A DNA stretch of 64,000 bases from Bacillota bacterium (GTDB lineage: Bacteria > Bacillota_A > Clostridia > Lachnospirales > Lachnospiraceae): positions 255,116 to 319,115 of the forward strand of contig JAEYMU010000035.1 in NCBI GenBank assembly GCA_023407175.1, given 5' to 3'. Of this stretch, positions 1 to 9,037 are shown one piece after another. Every line of letters begins with the position of its first letter. The first letter of the stretch is position 1. The notes under the pieces are model-generated. The model worked only from the letters and a program-made list of their open reading frames with translations, was not told the origin of the DNA and searched no databases. Position numbers and translations under genes: made by a program.

Positions 1-312
1 TCCTATATGAAAAATGTAATCAGTGAGAGGGTACAGTCCATTACAACAAAGGAAGGCCAGAAGCTTTATCTGGACGAAACTGACGCGAATAAGCTTAAGG
101 GTAGAAATGTGTGCATTATCGATGATGTCATATCTACAGGGGAGTCCTTGCGCGCAATTGAAAATCTTGCAAAAAAGGCAGGAGGCTTTGTAAAATATAA
201 GGCGGCGATTTTAGCCGAGGGTCAGGCTGCAGAAAGAGAAGATATTCTTTTTCTGGGGAAATTACCCTTATTCCAGATTGATGAGAGCAATAATTATTTT
301 GAAATACCGTAA
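1..312 (+). CDS. Phosphoribosyltransferase, C-terminal part (cut by window edge)
   Basis: The reading frame is open from the first base, so the start lies upstream of the window; about 104 residues are visible. They contain the PRPP-binding loop of type I phosphoribosyltransferases, hydrophobic residues then DDVISTGES, at about residues 40-49 of the visible part. Adenine/xanthine PRTases are about 180-190 residues, so roughly the C-terminal half is present. These enzymes join a free nucleobase to PRPP to make a nucleotide, which would suit the purine genes that follow. Base specificity cannot be decided from this fragment. A long inverted repeat follows the stop codon. Confidence 0.8.
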   Translation, partial: SYMKNVISERVQSITTKEGQKLYLDETDANKLKGRNVCIIDDVISTGESLRAIENLAKKAGGFVKYKAAILAEGQAAEREDILFLGKLPLFQIDESNNYFEIP

Positions 313-316
313 TTAT

Positions 317-370
317 AATCAAATTGAGTTACAATTCAGCCGTTAGGTTGAACTGTAGCTCAATTTGATT
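317..370 (+). terminator. Long hairpin after the phosphoribosyltransferase gene
   Basis: A 24-bp stem (317-340 with 347-370) pairs throughout when G-U pairs are allowed, around the loop CGTTAG. No T-run follows on the plus strand, so it may act as a terminator, an mRNA-stabilising end or a processing site. It separates the PRTase transcript from the DeoR unit. Confidence 0.5.
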
Positions 371-522
371 AAACGAGCATGAAAAACGGAAATATGAGCA
401 TGCAGTGTTTGCAAATGAACATTTTTTATAGTACAAATTGTATAAAACATATATGAATCCCGATTTTTATTTGAATATTTAGTTAAAGTTACTAAAACGA
501 TGAATCAGATGTGTTCATACTA

Positions 523-550
523 TTGCATATCCTGCAGTTTTAGGTATAAT
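523..550 (+). promoter_or_regulatory. Promoter for the leader RNA and deoR-type gene
   Basis: TTGCAT at 523-528 and a consensus TATAAT at 545-550 are separated by 16 bp. Transcription would start near 557, just before the long leader hairpin at 570-628. Confidence 0.55.
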
Positions 551-569
551 TAATAACATAGTTGACAAA

Positions 570-640
570 GACGTTTGATCTTGCAAAAGACTTCTCCTTG
601 AGAATGTCGGAAGGCGAGATTAGGCGTCATTTTTATTTTA
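570..640 (+). ncRNA. Structured leader RNA with U-tract (attenuator or short RNA)
   Basis: An outer stem of 15 continuous pairs (570-584 with 614-628, including G-U pairs) encloses an internal loop, AAAA on one side and purine-rich GGAA on the other. An inner 8-bp stem (589-596 with 600-608, one bulged U) has a three-base loop. ATTTTTATTTTATT follows directly. It starts about 13 nt after the predicted transcription start and ends 70 nt before the DeoR gene, so it can be an attenuator or the terminator of a short RNA. I do not recognise it as a known riboswitch. Confidence 0.5.
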
Positions 641-710
641 TTAGAAAATTAAAGCCGGCCGGCAAAATTCTAACATGTAAAATTGTTCAAACTGGGAGGA
701 AGTAAATGAG

Positions 711-1505
711 ATGTTAAGTTCGCATGATGATTTCAATCCGGATTCTTTGACAGAACGTTTGGCAAAAACACTGGAGTATTTGAAAAAGAATGGCAGTCTT
801 CAGGTTAAGGATATGGCAGTAATGCAGGATGTTTCAGATGCAACCATACGCCGGGACTTAAGTGAGCTCGAGGAGATGGGGCTGGTAAAGCGGATTCACG
901 GCGGTGCAATTCTTTCGAATATCAGTACAACCTTTGAACACATGTACCATAATAAGATCGGTATGCGTACGGAAGAAAAGAAGCGGATTGCGGCTCAGGC
1001 CTTGGCGGAAATACACGACGGAGATGCAATCTTCTTAGACTCGGGAACAACAACCTATCAGCTTGCTCTGTTAATGGAGGAAAAGAAGAACCTTACAATT
1101 ATTACTAATGATATGCTGATTGCATCCTCCTTGAAAACTCATCATACTACCCAGGTTATAGTTACCGGCGGAATTGTGAGAACCGGCTTTCATGTATTAC
1201 TTGGAACAATAACGGAAAATTTTATCAGGGACATGAGAGTTGATGTTGTAATATTAAGCGCGGATGCTATTGATGACAAATTTGGTATATCAAATGCCAA
1301 CTATACGGAAGCAGGAATAAAATCTTTACTTGTAAAAGCGGCAAAACGGGTCATTGCAGTGGCAGACAGAACGAAATTCGGAAAAGTTGCCATTGCAAAG
1401 GTTTGTAATATCAAGGACATTGATTTGATGATTACAGATAAGGACCTGTCGCAGGATATGGTTAATATGATTATCCGAAGCGGTGTAAATATCAAATGTG
1501 TGTAA
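711..1505 (+). CDS. DeoR-family transcriptional regulator
   Basis: The 264-residue protein has an N-terminal DeoR winged helix-turn-helix at about residues 14-66, with the typical DATIRRDLSELEEMG recognition segment followed by RIHGGA. A DeoRC effector-binding domain follows, with the DSGTTT sugar-phosphate loop near residue 104. Members usually repress sugar or nucleoside operons until a phosphorylated sugar binds. Start ATG 711 is 10 nt after GGGAGGA. It leads the nucleoside import operon, so a ribose- or deoxyribose-phosphate effector is plausible but inferred. Confidence 0.9.
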   Translation: MLSSHDDFNPDSLTERLAKTLEYLKKNGSLQVKDMAVMQDVSDATIRRDLSELEEMGLVKRIHGGAILSNISTTFEHMYHNKIGMRTEEKKRIAAQALAEIHDGDAIFLDSGTTTYQLALLMEEKKNLTIITNDMLIASSLKTHHTTQVIVTGGIVRTGFHVLLGTITENFIRDMRVDVVILSADAIDDKFGISNANYTEAGIKSLLVKAAKRVIAVADRTKFGKVAIAKVCNIKDIDLMITDKDLSQDMVNMIIRSGVNIKCV

Positions 1506-1517
1506 GGAGGAATTGAC

Positions 1518-2324
1518 TTGAATTGGTCAACAGAAGTATTCGGGACGGAGAAACCGATTATTGCAATGTGCCATATAAGGGCACTGCCCGGTGATCCCAT
1601 GTATGAGGATGAAAAAGGCATGGAATATGTTGTGGAGAAGGCAAGGGAGGACTTCCTTGCACTTCAAAGCGGCGGGGTGGATGCGGTTATGTTCTCGAAT
1701 GAATTCTCACTGCCATATTTAAAAAAAGTGAGATCAGGAACAACGGCAGCCATGGCGGCAGTGATAGGACAGTTAAAAAGTGAGATAAAGATACCCTTCG
1801 GAGTGAATATGCTCTGGGATCCCTATGCGTCGTTGGATTTGGCCGCAGCAACCGGTGCCTGCTTTATCCGTGAGGTAATGAGCGGATGCTATACCGGTGA
1901 TCTGGGCCTGTGGGATAATGACGCCGGTGAAATCAGCAGACATAAGAAGGAGCTTGGCATCATGGATCAAGTGAAGATGCTCTATAACATTTATCCGGAA
2001 GCGGCTGCCTATCTTGGCAACAGAGATATTGTTGACATAGCAAAAACGAATGTATTCAATAACAGGCCGGATGCATTGTTAGTTTCCGGAGCCACAGCAG
2101 GGTCGGATACAGATACTGATTTATTAAAAAGAGTAAAGGATGCTCTGCCGGATACCTATGTATTCTGTAACACCGGATGCAAGCTTGAAACGGTGGAAAC
2201 ACAGCTTTCTGTTTCCGATGGAGCAATTGTCGGTACCTATTTCAAGAAAGACGGAATATTTGATAACTTCGTGGATTACGAGCGGGTTGCCGAATTCATG
2301 GATAAGGTCAGGTCAATTCGTTAA
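1518..2324 (+). CDS. BtpA/SgcQ-family TIM-barrel protein
   Basis: This 268-residue protein has the BtpA/SgcQ family layout: an N-terminal PIIAMCHIRALPGDP strand, a GGVDAVMFSNEFS segment, VNMLWDP, and C-terminal LVSGATAGSDTD followed by GAIVGTYFKKDG, which are phosphate-loop-like turns of a TIM barrel. The family's reaction is unknown; SgcQ lies in a sugar operon and BtpA was linked to photosystem I biogenesis. The start is TTG 1518, seven nt after GGAGG; the frame has no ATG with a comparable ribosome site. It follows the DeoR gene by 12 nt, so it is co-transcribed and may handle a sugar or base derivative. Confidence 0.85.
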   Translation: MNWSTEVFGTEKPIIAMCHIRALPGDPMYEDEKGMEYVVEKAREDFLALQSGGVDAVMFSNEFSLPYLKKVRSGTTAAMAAVIGQLKSEIKIPFGVNMLWDPYASLDLAAATGACFIREVMSGCYTGDLGLWDNDAGEISRHKKELGIMDQVKMLYNIYPEAAAYLGNRDIVDIAKTNVFNNRPDALLVSGATAGSDTDTDLLKRVKDALPDTYVFCNTGCKLETVETQLSVSDGAIVGTYFKKDGIFDNFVDYERVAEFMDKVRSIR

Positions 2325-2343
2325 GGTAAAGGGGGCTTCGGTC

Positions 2344-3126
2344 ATGGTGAAATATTGGAAAGATATCATCAGTAAGGACATGGAGGAGATGGACAAGGAG
2401 AATGCGGTTGTTCTGCTGCCAATTTCCGCAATTGAACAGCATGGAAGCCATCTTCCGGTCGGAACGGACTCTATTATTCTGGAAGCATTGCTTGCTGAAT
2501 TTGTGAAAGAAAAGGATTTTGAGGCCGGCAGTGTACTGGTTGCTCCGCAGCTCTATGTCGGAAAAAGCAACGAACATATGGGCTTTTGCGGAACGCTTAC
2601 ACTTACAGCGAAGACCTTGTATTCGGTTCTTGAGGAACTGACGGCATCGATTGTAAAAAGCGGTTTTAAGAGAATTATTTTGACTAACAGCCATGGCGGA
2701 AATACGGATTTACTTAATTTAATCGCCAGAGATTTAAGAATTACCTATGGTATTGCCGTCTATGTTTTTGATTGGTGGTTTACGAATTTCTGGGCAGATA
2801 TTTTAAAAGAGGAAAAGCAGTCACAGAGTCCTTACGGAGTATTTCATGCCTGTGAGCTTGAGACCTCGCTGGTGCTTGCCATTGCGCCGGAGACAGTAAA
2901 TAAAGACCGTATTGTTGATGAAACACCGGATGAAATGTTCCAGGATGAGGATTATATCTCCCTGTTCGGACCCATTAATATCGGCTGGAAAACGAAGGAC
3001 GTAACAAAAAGCGGCGTTATCGGCACCCCAAGCCTTGCCACAGTGGCAAAGGGAGAAAAATTCATGAGCTTTGCAGTTGATAAGCTGGCTGCAATCGTAT
3101 CGGAAGTACTTAGGTTTCAATATTAA
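2344..3126 (+). CDS. Creatininase-family amidohydrolase
   Basis: The 260-residue protein carries the creatininase-family metal site: E31-Q-H33 and D42 in IEQHGSHLPVGTD, the NSHGGN segment near residue 117, and a downstream HACELETS segment that supplies the glutamate. Relatives cut cyclic amides, such as creatinine, or formamides in riboflavin and F420 synthesis, using two metal ions. Here, inside a nucleoside and purine operon, a cyclic ureide or formamide substrate is plausible but unproven. The frame opens far upstream inside the previous gene; ATG 2344 is chosen because it follows a GGTAAAGGGGG stretch and matches the family N-terminus. Confidence 0.85.
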   Translation: MVKYWKDIISKDMEEMDKENAVVLLPISAIEQHGSHLPVGTDSIILEALLAEFVKEKDFEAGSVLVAPQLYVGKSNEHMGFCGTLTLTAKTLYSVLEELTASIVKSGFKRIILTNSHGGNTDLLNLIARDLRITYGIAVYVFDWWFTNFWADILKEEKQSQSPYGVFHACELETSLVLAIAPETVNKDRIVDETPDEMFQDEDYISLFGPINIGWKTKDVTKSGVIGTPSLATVAKGEKFMSFAVDKLAAIVSEVLRFQY

Positions 3127-3150
3127 TTTTATATCATATAAGGAGGAAAA

Positions 3151-4314
3151 ATGATGAAAACAAAAATTATGTCACTCATACTAACTGTCGCACTGATTGC
3201 TTCCATGTTTGCCGGCTGCTCCCAAAAAGAAGGCGACACAGAGGATACGGCAACGGCAGCGCCCACTCAGGCTCCCGCAGATACGTCAGAGGGAACGGGG
3301 GATGCACAGGCAACAGAAGGCGCTTCGGAAAGCTATAAAATCGCTCTGCTCTTATCCGGTAATTTGGGTGATATGTCCTTTCTTGATTCGGCAAATGCAG
3401 GCGTACAGGAAATTGCACAAACCTATAATGCAGAAGTAAAAGTAATTGAAATGGGAAGCGATTCTACAAAATATGAAACCAATGTACTGGATGCCTCCGA
3501 TGCAGATTATGATATTATCATCGGGTCCGGCTGGCAGCTGCAGGAGCCCTTTGAAAATGTAGCGGTAGATTATCCGGATAAGAAATATATCCTGTTTGAT
3601 GCTTCTGTTGATTATACAAAGGATGATTACTCCAACGTATACTCCATTACCTACAAGGCAAATGAGGGTTCCTATCTTGCAGGTATTATGGCGGCAAGCA
3701 TGAGTGAGTCCGGCATTATCGGCTTCCTTGGAGGTATGGACGGACAGGGTATCAACGATTTCCTGATCGGCTATATTGAAGGCGCGCAATACATCAATCC
3801 GGACATTAAGGTAATCAGCGGCTATGTAGGAAGCTATTCTGACAGCCCCAAATGTAAGGAAATGGCTTTGGCCCAATACAGCCAGGGAGCAGATTTCGTA
3901 TTTACTGCAGCAGGTGCCTCCGGTATCGGTACACTGGAAGCAGCAAAGGAAGTCGGAAAATATGCAATCGGTGTGGACTCCGATCAGGCGATGCTATATA
4001 AGGATTCCGATATTGATCAGGCAAATCTGATTCCGGCATCTGTTATGAAAAATGTAGACAAGACCCTGATTCGCGCCTACCAAAAGATTCTGGACGGATC
4101 CCTCACCTGGGGTGCGGCAGAAAACCTTGGTTTACAGGAGGATGCGGTTGGATTGAGTGACAATGAGTTCTATCAGAAATTAGTTCCCGATGATATAAAA
4201 GCAAAAATTGAAGATGCAAAGGAAAAAATTATTTCCGGCGACATTACTGTAACCTCCGCATTTGGATTAACCACAGACCAGGTTACGGAAATTATTAAAT
4301 CGGTAGCTCCGTAA
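3151..4314 (+). CDS. BMP-family ABC transporter substrate-binding lipoprotein
   Basis: The 387-residue protein has a lipoprotein signal with lipobox FAGC near residue 23 and a Thr/Ala/Pro-rich linker to about residue 60. A BMP (PnrA/Med-like) periplasmic-binding domain follows, with typical ALLLSGNLGDMSF and GSGWQLQEPF segments. Family members bind purine and other nucleosides at the outer membrane face. It is followed by an ATPase and two permeases, which completes the importer. A terminator-like hairpin after this gene would make it more abundant than the membrane components, as is usual for binding proteins. Confidence 0.92.
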   Translation: MMKTKIMSLILTVALIASMFAGCSQKEGDTEDTATAAPTQAPADTSEGTGDAQATEGASESYKIALLLSGNLGDMSFLDSANAGVQEIAQTYNAEVKVIEMGSDSTKYETNVLDASDADYDIIIGSGWQLQEPFENVAVDYPDKKYILFDASVDYTKDDYSNVYSITYKANEGSYLAGIMAASMSESGIIGFLGGMDGQGINDFLIGYIEGAQYINPDIKVISGYVGSYSDSPKCKEMALAQYSQGADFVFTAAGASGIGTLEAAKEVGKYAIGVDSDQAMLYKDSDIDQANLIPASVMKNVDKTLIRAYQKILDGSLTWGAAENLGLQEDAVGLSDNEFYQKLVPDDIKAKIEDAKEKIISGDITVTSAFGLTTDQVTEIIKSVAP

Positions 4315-4351
4315 TAATTACAATTTTCATAATTATTTTGAGCCTGCGTAG

Positions 4352-4402
4352 AAGGGTATCCGAAATTGCTGCCTGTAAACCAGCGGTTTTCGGATACCTT
4401 TT
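4352..4402 (+). terminator. Hairpin between binding protein and ATPase genes
   Basis: The stem (4352-4365 with about 4388-4402) pairs AGGGTATCCGAAA with TTTCGGATACCTT. An inner GCTG/CAGC stem is in the loop, and CTTTT closes the 3' arm. It sits in the 127-bp gap inside the importer operon and probably gives partial termination or protects the 3' end of the upstream message. Confidence 0.6.
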
Positions 4403-4441
4403 ACCAGGTTATCGTGCCAGTGCACGTAAATGGAGGCAGCT

Positions 4442-5995
4442 ATGAGTGATGAATTATTAAAAATGCAGGGAATCACGAAAATATATCCTAACGGAATAAT
4501 GGCGAACAGCCATGTGGATTTTTCAGTGAGAGTCGGAGAAATTCATGCGCTGATGGGAGAAAACGGAGCCGGTAAATCCACATTGATGAATATCCTGTTC
4601 GGAGAACATCAGGCAGAAGAAGGAGAGATTTACTTAAAGGGCGAAAAGATAACCATTGGTTCACCGACACAAGCCATCGCTTACGGGATTGGAATGGTTC
4701 ATCAGCATTTTATGCTGGTGCCGTCATTGACCATTGCCGAAAATATTTTCCTTGGTATGGAGCCAAAGAAAAACGGCCTGATAGACAAGCAGAAGATGTT
4801 TCAAAAGACAAAAGAATTAGCGGAAAAATATAATTTTGATATCAATTTGACCGCAAAGGTAGCTGATATTCCAGTAGGAATGAAGCAAAAGGTTGAGATA
4901 TTGAAGGCCCTTGCGAGAGGAGCGCAAATCCTGATCTTAGACGAACCCACCGCTGTGCTGACACCGCAGGAGACGGATGAGTTATTTCATGAGCTGATGC
5001 TGTTTAAGGAAAATGGACATACGATCATATTCATTTCACATAAGCTGAAGGAAATCAAACAAATATGCGACCGCATTACGATTATGAAAAACGGACGGAG
5101 CATGGGAACCTATGATATGCAGGAAATGGATGAAAAGATCATATCCAGGCTCATGGTAGGCAGGGATGTAATTCATACCATTGCCAAGACAGCGGCAAAG
5201 CCGGGTGAGGTCGTGCTGAAGGTTGAGAATGTAAGCTGTTCCAATGATGAAGGTAAAAAAGCTTTAAAGAATATGAATTTTACGGTCAGAAAAGGTGAGA
5301 TTCTTGGAATTGCGGGAGTCGAAGGGAACGGGCAGCTGGAATTAGTGGAAAGCATTGCCGGACTGCGTAAGAATTTTCACGGTAAAATATATATCAATGA
5401 AAAAGAAATCAATCGAATTAATATAAAGAGGATCAGAAAACTGGGCTTGTCCCATATCCCGGAGGATCGAATGAGCTTTGGTATGGCAGGGGACGCAAGC
5501 GTTGCAGAAAATCTGATCTCGGACAAACTGGGGGAGCCGTTAATCGGAAATGGTCCGTTTTTAAGCCAGAAGAAGATTAAGAAGCTATCGGAGCATCTGA
5601 TCAGCGATTTCCTGATTAAATGCAGCTCCAGAAAGCAGCCTGCAAAGATGCTTTCCGGAGGAAATATGCAGAAGGTGGTTGTTGCAAGGGAATTCTCCGG
5701 AAATCCATCGATTATGATAGCGAATCAGCCTTCCAGAGGGGTCGACGTCGGAGCCACTGAATTTATACACAAAAAGCTGGTTCAGATAAGAGAAAAGGGC
5801 GCTGCCGTCCTTTTGGTATCTGCGGATTTGAATGAGGTAATTGAATTAAGCGACAGCCTGATTGTCATGTATGGCGGAGAGGTAGTTGCTTATATTGAAG
5901 ATACAAAAACAATCAGTGAAGAGGAGCTCGGTTACTATATGCTGGGACTAAAAAAGCAGACGCAGGAAGAGATAAGGAGGGCCATGTATGCATAG
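4442..5995 (+). CDS. Nucleoside ABC transporter ATP-binding protein (two ATPase domains)
   Basis: The 517-residue protein has two fused ABC domains. The first has Walker A GENGAGKST (about residues 36-44), Q-loop HQHFML and Walker B LILDEPTAVL. The second has a degenerate Walker A, GVEGNGQLE, and the signature LSGGNMQK. That asymmetry is normal for RbsA-like and nucleoside-importer ATPases. It powers the BMP-type importer with the neighbouring permeases. ATG 4442 lies seven nt after GGAGG; an in-frame ATG at 4430 overlaps that ribosome site and is less likely. The gene overlaps the next permease by 8 bp. Confidence 0.92.
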   Translation: MSDELLKMQGITKIYPNGIMANSHVDFSVRVGEIHALMGENGAGKSTLMNILFGEHQAEEGEIYLKGEKITIGSPTQAIAYGIGMVHQHFMLVPSLTIAENIFLGMEPKKNGLIDKQKMFQKTKELAEKYNFDINLTAKVADIPVGMKQKVEILKALARGAQILILDEPTAVLTPQETDELFHELMLFKENGHTIIFISHKLKEIKQICDRITIMKNGRSMGTYDMQEMDEKIISRLMVGRDVIHTIAKTAAKPGEVVLKVENVSCSNDEGKKALKNMNFTVRKGEILGIAGVEGNGQLELVESIAGLRKNFHGKIYINEKEINRINIKRIRKLGLSHIPEDRMSFGMAGDASVAENLISDKLGEPLIGNGPFLSQKKIKKLSEHLISDFLIKCSSRKQPAKMLSGGNMQKVVVAREFSGNPSIMIANQPSRGVDVGATEFIHKKLVQIREKGAAVLLVSADLNEVIELSDSLIVMYGGEVVAYIEDTKTISEEELGYYMLGLKKQTQEEIRRAMYA

Positions 5996-7055
5996 AGGAA
6001 GAGAAGTGATGTTTACCGCACTTAGAACTCTGATTGCCGTAGCAATTGCTCTGGTAATTGCTTTTCTTATTATTTTCTTTGTTAGCGATGAACCGGCGAG
6101 TGCAATTAAAGCATTTTTGACAGGACCTCTTTCGACCAGAAGAAGAATGGGCAATGTGGTCGAAGCGATGATCCCGTTGATATTTACAGGGCTTGCGGCG
6201 TGTATTATGTTTCAGGCAAAGCAATTCAGCTTAATCGGCGATGGTTCCTTCTTTATGGGGGCCCTGGTATCCGCAGTTTTTGTTTTGAATATCGCCCTTC
6301 CGGCAGGTTTGCATCCCCTCGTTGCAATCGTACTGGGCGGCATCGTGGGAGCGGTATGCGGCATTATCCCGGGATATCTTAAGGCAAAATGGAATACCAA
6401 TGAATTTGTCGTATCCATGATGTTCAATTCCATCCTGGTATATCTGGGTATTTTCATTCTGCTCAATGTAATCCGTGATCCGTCCTCCGGCTTTCTGGCG
6501 TCCTTTCGGCTGCCGGACAGTGCAAAGCTTGGCAACCTGGTACCGAAAACCAATATCCATTATGGGCTGTTTGTAGCATTATTCATGGTAGTTCTGGTAT
6601 GGATTTTTCTGTATAAAACAAAATGGGGCTTCAGTATCCGGATGGTGGGAATTAATCCGAAATTCTCAAAATATTCGGGAATCAATACCTTTATCGTTAT
6701 TTTGATGTGCCAGGTGCTCGGCGGCTTTGTAGCCGGCGTCGGAGGGACGGTTGAGCTTCTTGGCATGTATGACCGTTTTCAGTGGCAGGATACTCCCGGT
6801 TACGGCTTTGACGGAATGACGGTTGCAATTCTTGCGGCTAATAATCCCGCACTGGTTCCCATCGGTGCTCTGTTCCTGGCCTATATCCGAATCGGGACGG
6901 ATGTAATGGCGAGAACCAGCAATGTTCCTAATGAAGCAGTCAGCGTCATTCAGGGAATTGTCATGATCCTGATAACGGCCAGTGCATTTTTATCCCATTT
7001 GAAGCATTGGATTACGGTTAAGACCGTTAAGAAAACAGAAGGGGAGGGGGCATAA
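5988..7055 (+). CDS. Nucleoside ABC transporter permease 1
   Basis: The 355-residue hydrophobic protein belongs to the BPD_transp_2 permease group. The conserved cytoplasmic EAA-like region reads GFSIRMVGINPKFSKYSGIN, and the EVVEAMIPLIFTGLA segment is near the N-terminus. It has about eight to ten membrane segments. The start overlaps the ATPase stop by 8 bp, so translation is coupled. Together with the next gene it forms the heterodimeric channel of the importer. Confidence 0.92.
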   Translation: MHRGREVMFTALRTLIAVAIALVIAFLIIFFVSDEPASAIKAFLTGPLSTRRRMGNVVEAMIPLIFTGLAACIMFQAKQFSLIGDGSFFMGALVSAVFVLNIALPAGLHPLVAIVLGGIVGAVCGIIPGYLKAKWNTNEFVVSMMFNSILVYLGIFILLNVIRDPSSGFLASFRLPDSAKLGNLVPKTNIHYGLFVALFMVVLVWIFLYKTKWGFSIRMVGINPKFSKYSGINTFIVILMCQVLGGFVAGVGGTVELLGMYDRFQWQDTPGYGFDGMTVAILAANNPALVPIGALFLAYIRIGTDVMARTSNVPNEAVSVIQGIVMILITASAFLSHLKHWITVKTVKKTEGEGA

Positions 7056-7056
7056 T

Positions 7057-8010
7057 ATGCAGCAGCTATTCCATATTGTTTTTACAACGTCTTTTGCCTT
7101 TGCCATTCTTCGAATCAGTACCCCGATCATCCTGGCCGGTATGGCTGCCGTTATCTCGGAGCGGGCAGGGGTTGTTAATATTGCGATTGAGGGAATGATG
7201 CTTACCGGCGCTTTAACCGGTGTTGTTGTATCGGCATTTACAGGCAGTTGGGTGACAGGTCTTCTGGGCTCCATCCTGGTCAGTATGCTGATTTCATTCA
7301 TACTGGCTTACTTTACACTGAATTTGAAGGCCAACATTATTATGTGCGGACTCGCCATTAATATTATGGCAAAGGGCGGAACTGTATTTGTTCTGTATTT
7401 GTTAACCGGTAATAAGGGTGCCTCCACAGGTTTAAAGAGCTACCGTGTTCCTGATATTGACGTTCCCGTCTTAAAGGATATTCCGGTGTTGGGTGATATA
7501 TTTTCCGGACACAATTTGCTGACCTACCTGTCGATTGTTATTGTATTCTTTCTGCATATTTTTATGTTTCGTTCCAAAATGGGTATGCGTATCCGGGCAG
7601 TTGGTGAAAATCCGGATGCTGTAAAATCAGTAGGTATTTCTGTCAAAAGGGTGCAATATTATGCGCTGCTTTTAAGCGGTTTCTTTTCCGGTATTGCAGG
7701 AGCATTTATGTCAATGGGATACATGAACGGATTTACTGCCAATATGGTTTCCGGCCGCGGATTTATCGCTCTGGCTGCCAATTCCATGGGACAGAATACT
7801 CCCTGGGGAACCTTCTTTGCTTCACTGATCTTCGGATGTGCGGACGCGGCATCAAACTCGCTTCAGGTATTAAGGGTTCCGACGCAGTTTATTCAGATGA
7901 TACCGTATATTACTACCATTCTCGGTATTACAATTTATTCTGTATCAACGGCCAATAAGGTGAAAAAAATGAGAATGAAGCTGGCCTCCAGTGAGACACA
8001 GACGTCATAA
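7057..8010 (+). CDS. Nucleoside ABC transporter permease 2
   Basis: The 317-residue membrane protein of the BPD_transp_2 family has RITTPI-like ISTPIILAGMAAVISERAGVVNI at the N-terminus, typical of the second permease of BMP systems, and the cytoplasmic GMRIRAVGENPDAVKSVGI coupling segment. It begins one base after the previous stop. A weak ATGCATA/TATGCAT inverted repeat lies in the gap before the nucleoside hydrolase gene. Confidence 0.92.
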   Translation: MQQLFHIVFTTSFAFAILRISTPIILAGMAAVISERAGVVNIAIEGMMLTGALTGVVVSAFTGSWVTGLLGSILVSMLISFILAYFTLNLKANIIMCGLAINIMAKGGTVFVLYLLTGNKGASTGLKSYRVPDIDVPVLKDIPVLGDIFSGHNLLTYLSIVIVFFLHIFMFRSKMGMRIRAVGENPDAVKSVGISVKRVQYYALLLSGFFSGIAGAFMSMGYMNGFTANMVSGRGFIALAANSMGQNTPWGTFFASLIFGCADAASNSLQVLRVPTQFIQMIPYITTILGITIYSVSTANKVKKMRMKLASSETQTS

Positions 8011-8087
8011 CACGGGATGCATAGCATTGGAAAGCAGTATGCATGACTGATTAAGGATATCGGAAATAGGAAAGGATGTAGATTAAA

Positions 8088-9017
8088 ATGAAGAAAAAAC
8101 CGATTATTATGGATTGCGATCCGGGAACAGATGACGCACTTGCCCTGCTGATGGTGGCGGCTGCTGATAATATCGAGCTTAGGGCAATTACTACCGTTGC
8201 CGGTAATTTGAATAAAGCAATGACCTCCTATAATGCACGAAAGATGGCTGATTATTTCGGTATTAAGGTTCCTATAGGGGAGGGTGCTTATCCTCTGATG
8301 AAGAATTTTGAACCGCTGGATATCTCCATCTGCGGAGTCTCCGGGCTTGGAGATGCTGTTTTGCCGGAGCCGGTCAGGGATATCGATGCCAGGCCTTCCG
8401 TACAGATCCTGTATCAGGAGGCAGTGGAAGCAAAGGGTGAGCTGGAGATTCTTGCAACGGGTCCCTTAACGAACCTGGCCCTTTTAATCAGAGAGTATCC
8501 CCAGGTAAAGGAGCTGATAAAGCAGATCGTTCTGATGGGCGGAGCGGTAACCGGCGGAAATATTACTCCGAAGGCGGAATTTAATATATATACGGATGCG
8601 GAGGCAGCAAAAATCGTGTTTCAGTCCGGTATCCCGATTACAATGATCGGCCTGGAGGTTTGTTATGAGACTCCGGTTTATAAGGAGGAGCTTGGAAGGC
8701 TTCTTGCCAGGGGCGGCAAAGCTGCAGACTTTATCGCGGGTATTATGTATTATCCGGGAAATGAAAGCAGACCGTTCCCGGAGGAAGGCTTATTTATCTA
8801 TGATGCGTTGGCAGCCGTTGCGATAATCGATCCCGGTGCAATGAAGGCAAAGGCCTATTATGTGGATGTGGAGACCAAAGGGGAGATTACCTATGGACAA
8901 ACTGTAGTGGATACCTGCAATTATCTGAAGCAGGAGCCGAATACGCTGGTAACCTATGAATGTGATAAGGATAAATTTCTGAAGATGATTGAACAGTCGA
9001 TTACTTACTTTAATTAG
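8088..9017 (+). CDS. Nucleoside hydrolase (inosine/uridine-preferring family)
   Basis: The 309-residue enzyme has the family-defining calcium site DCDPGTDDA at residues 9-17 and the conserved TGPLTNLAL and GGAVTGGN segments. It hydrolyses the N-glycosidic bond of nucleosides to free base plus ribose in the cytoplasm. It stands directly behind the nucleoside importer, so imported purine nucleosides are the probable substrates. The length is typical. Base preference cannot be read safely from sequence. Confidence 0.92.
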   Translation: MKKKPIIMDCDPGTDDALALLMVAAADNIELRAITTVAGNLNKAMTSYNARKMADYFGIKVPIGEGAYPLMKNFEPLDISICGVSGLGDAVLPEPVRDIDARPSVQILYQEAVEAKGELEILATGPLTNLALLIREYPQVKELIKQIVLMGGAVTGGNITPKAEFNIYTDAEAAKIVFQSGIPITMIGLEVCYETPVYKEELGRLLARGGKAADFIAGIMYYPGNESRPFPEEGLFIYDALAAVAIIDPGAMKAKAYYVDVETKGEITYGQTVVDTCNYLKQEPNTLVTYECDKDKFLKMIEQSITYFN

Positions 9018-9037
9018 TAGAATAAGGGAGAAATGAT

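Noticed and set aside
2140..2343. Long N-terminal extension of the creatininase-family protein
   Set aside because: The frame is open inside the previous gene, but the residues are unlike the family and a ribosome-site-like stretch lies just before ATG 2344.
4430..4442. Earlier ATG for the nucleoside ATPase gene
   Set aside because: ATG 4430 overlaps the GGAGG that serves ATG 4442, which also gives the family-typical N-terminus.
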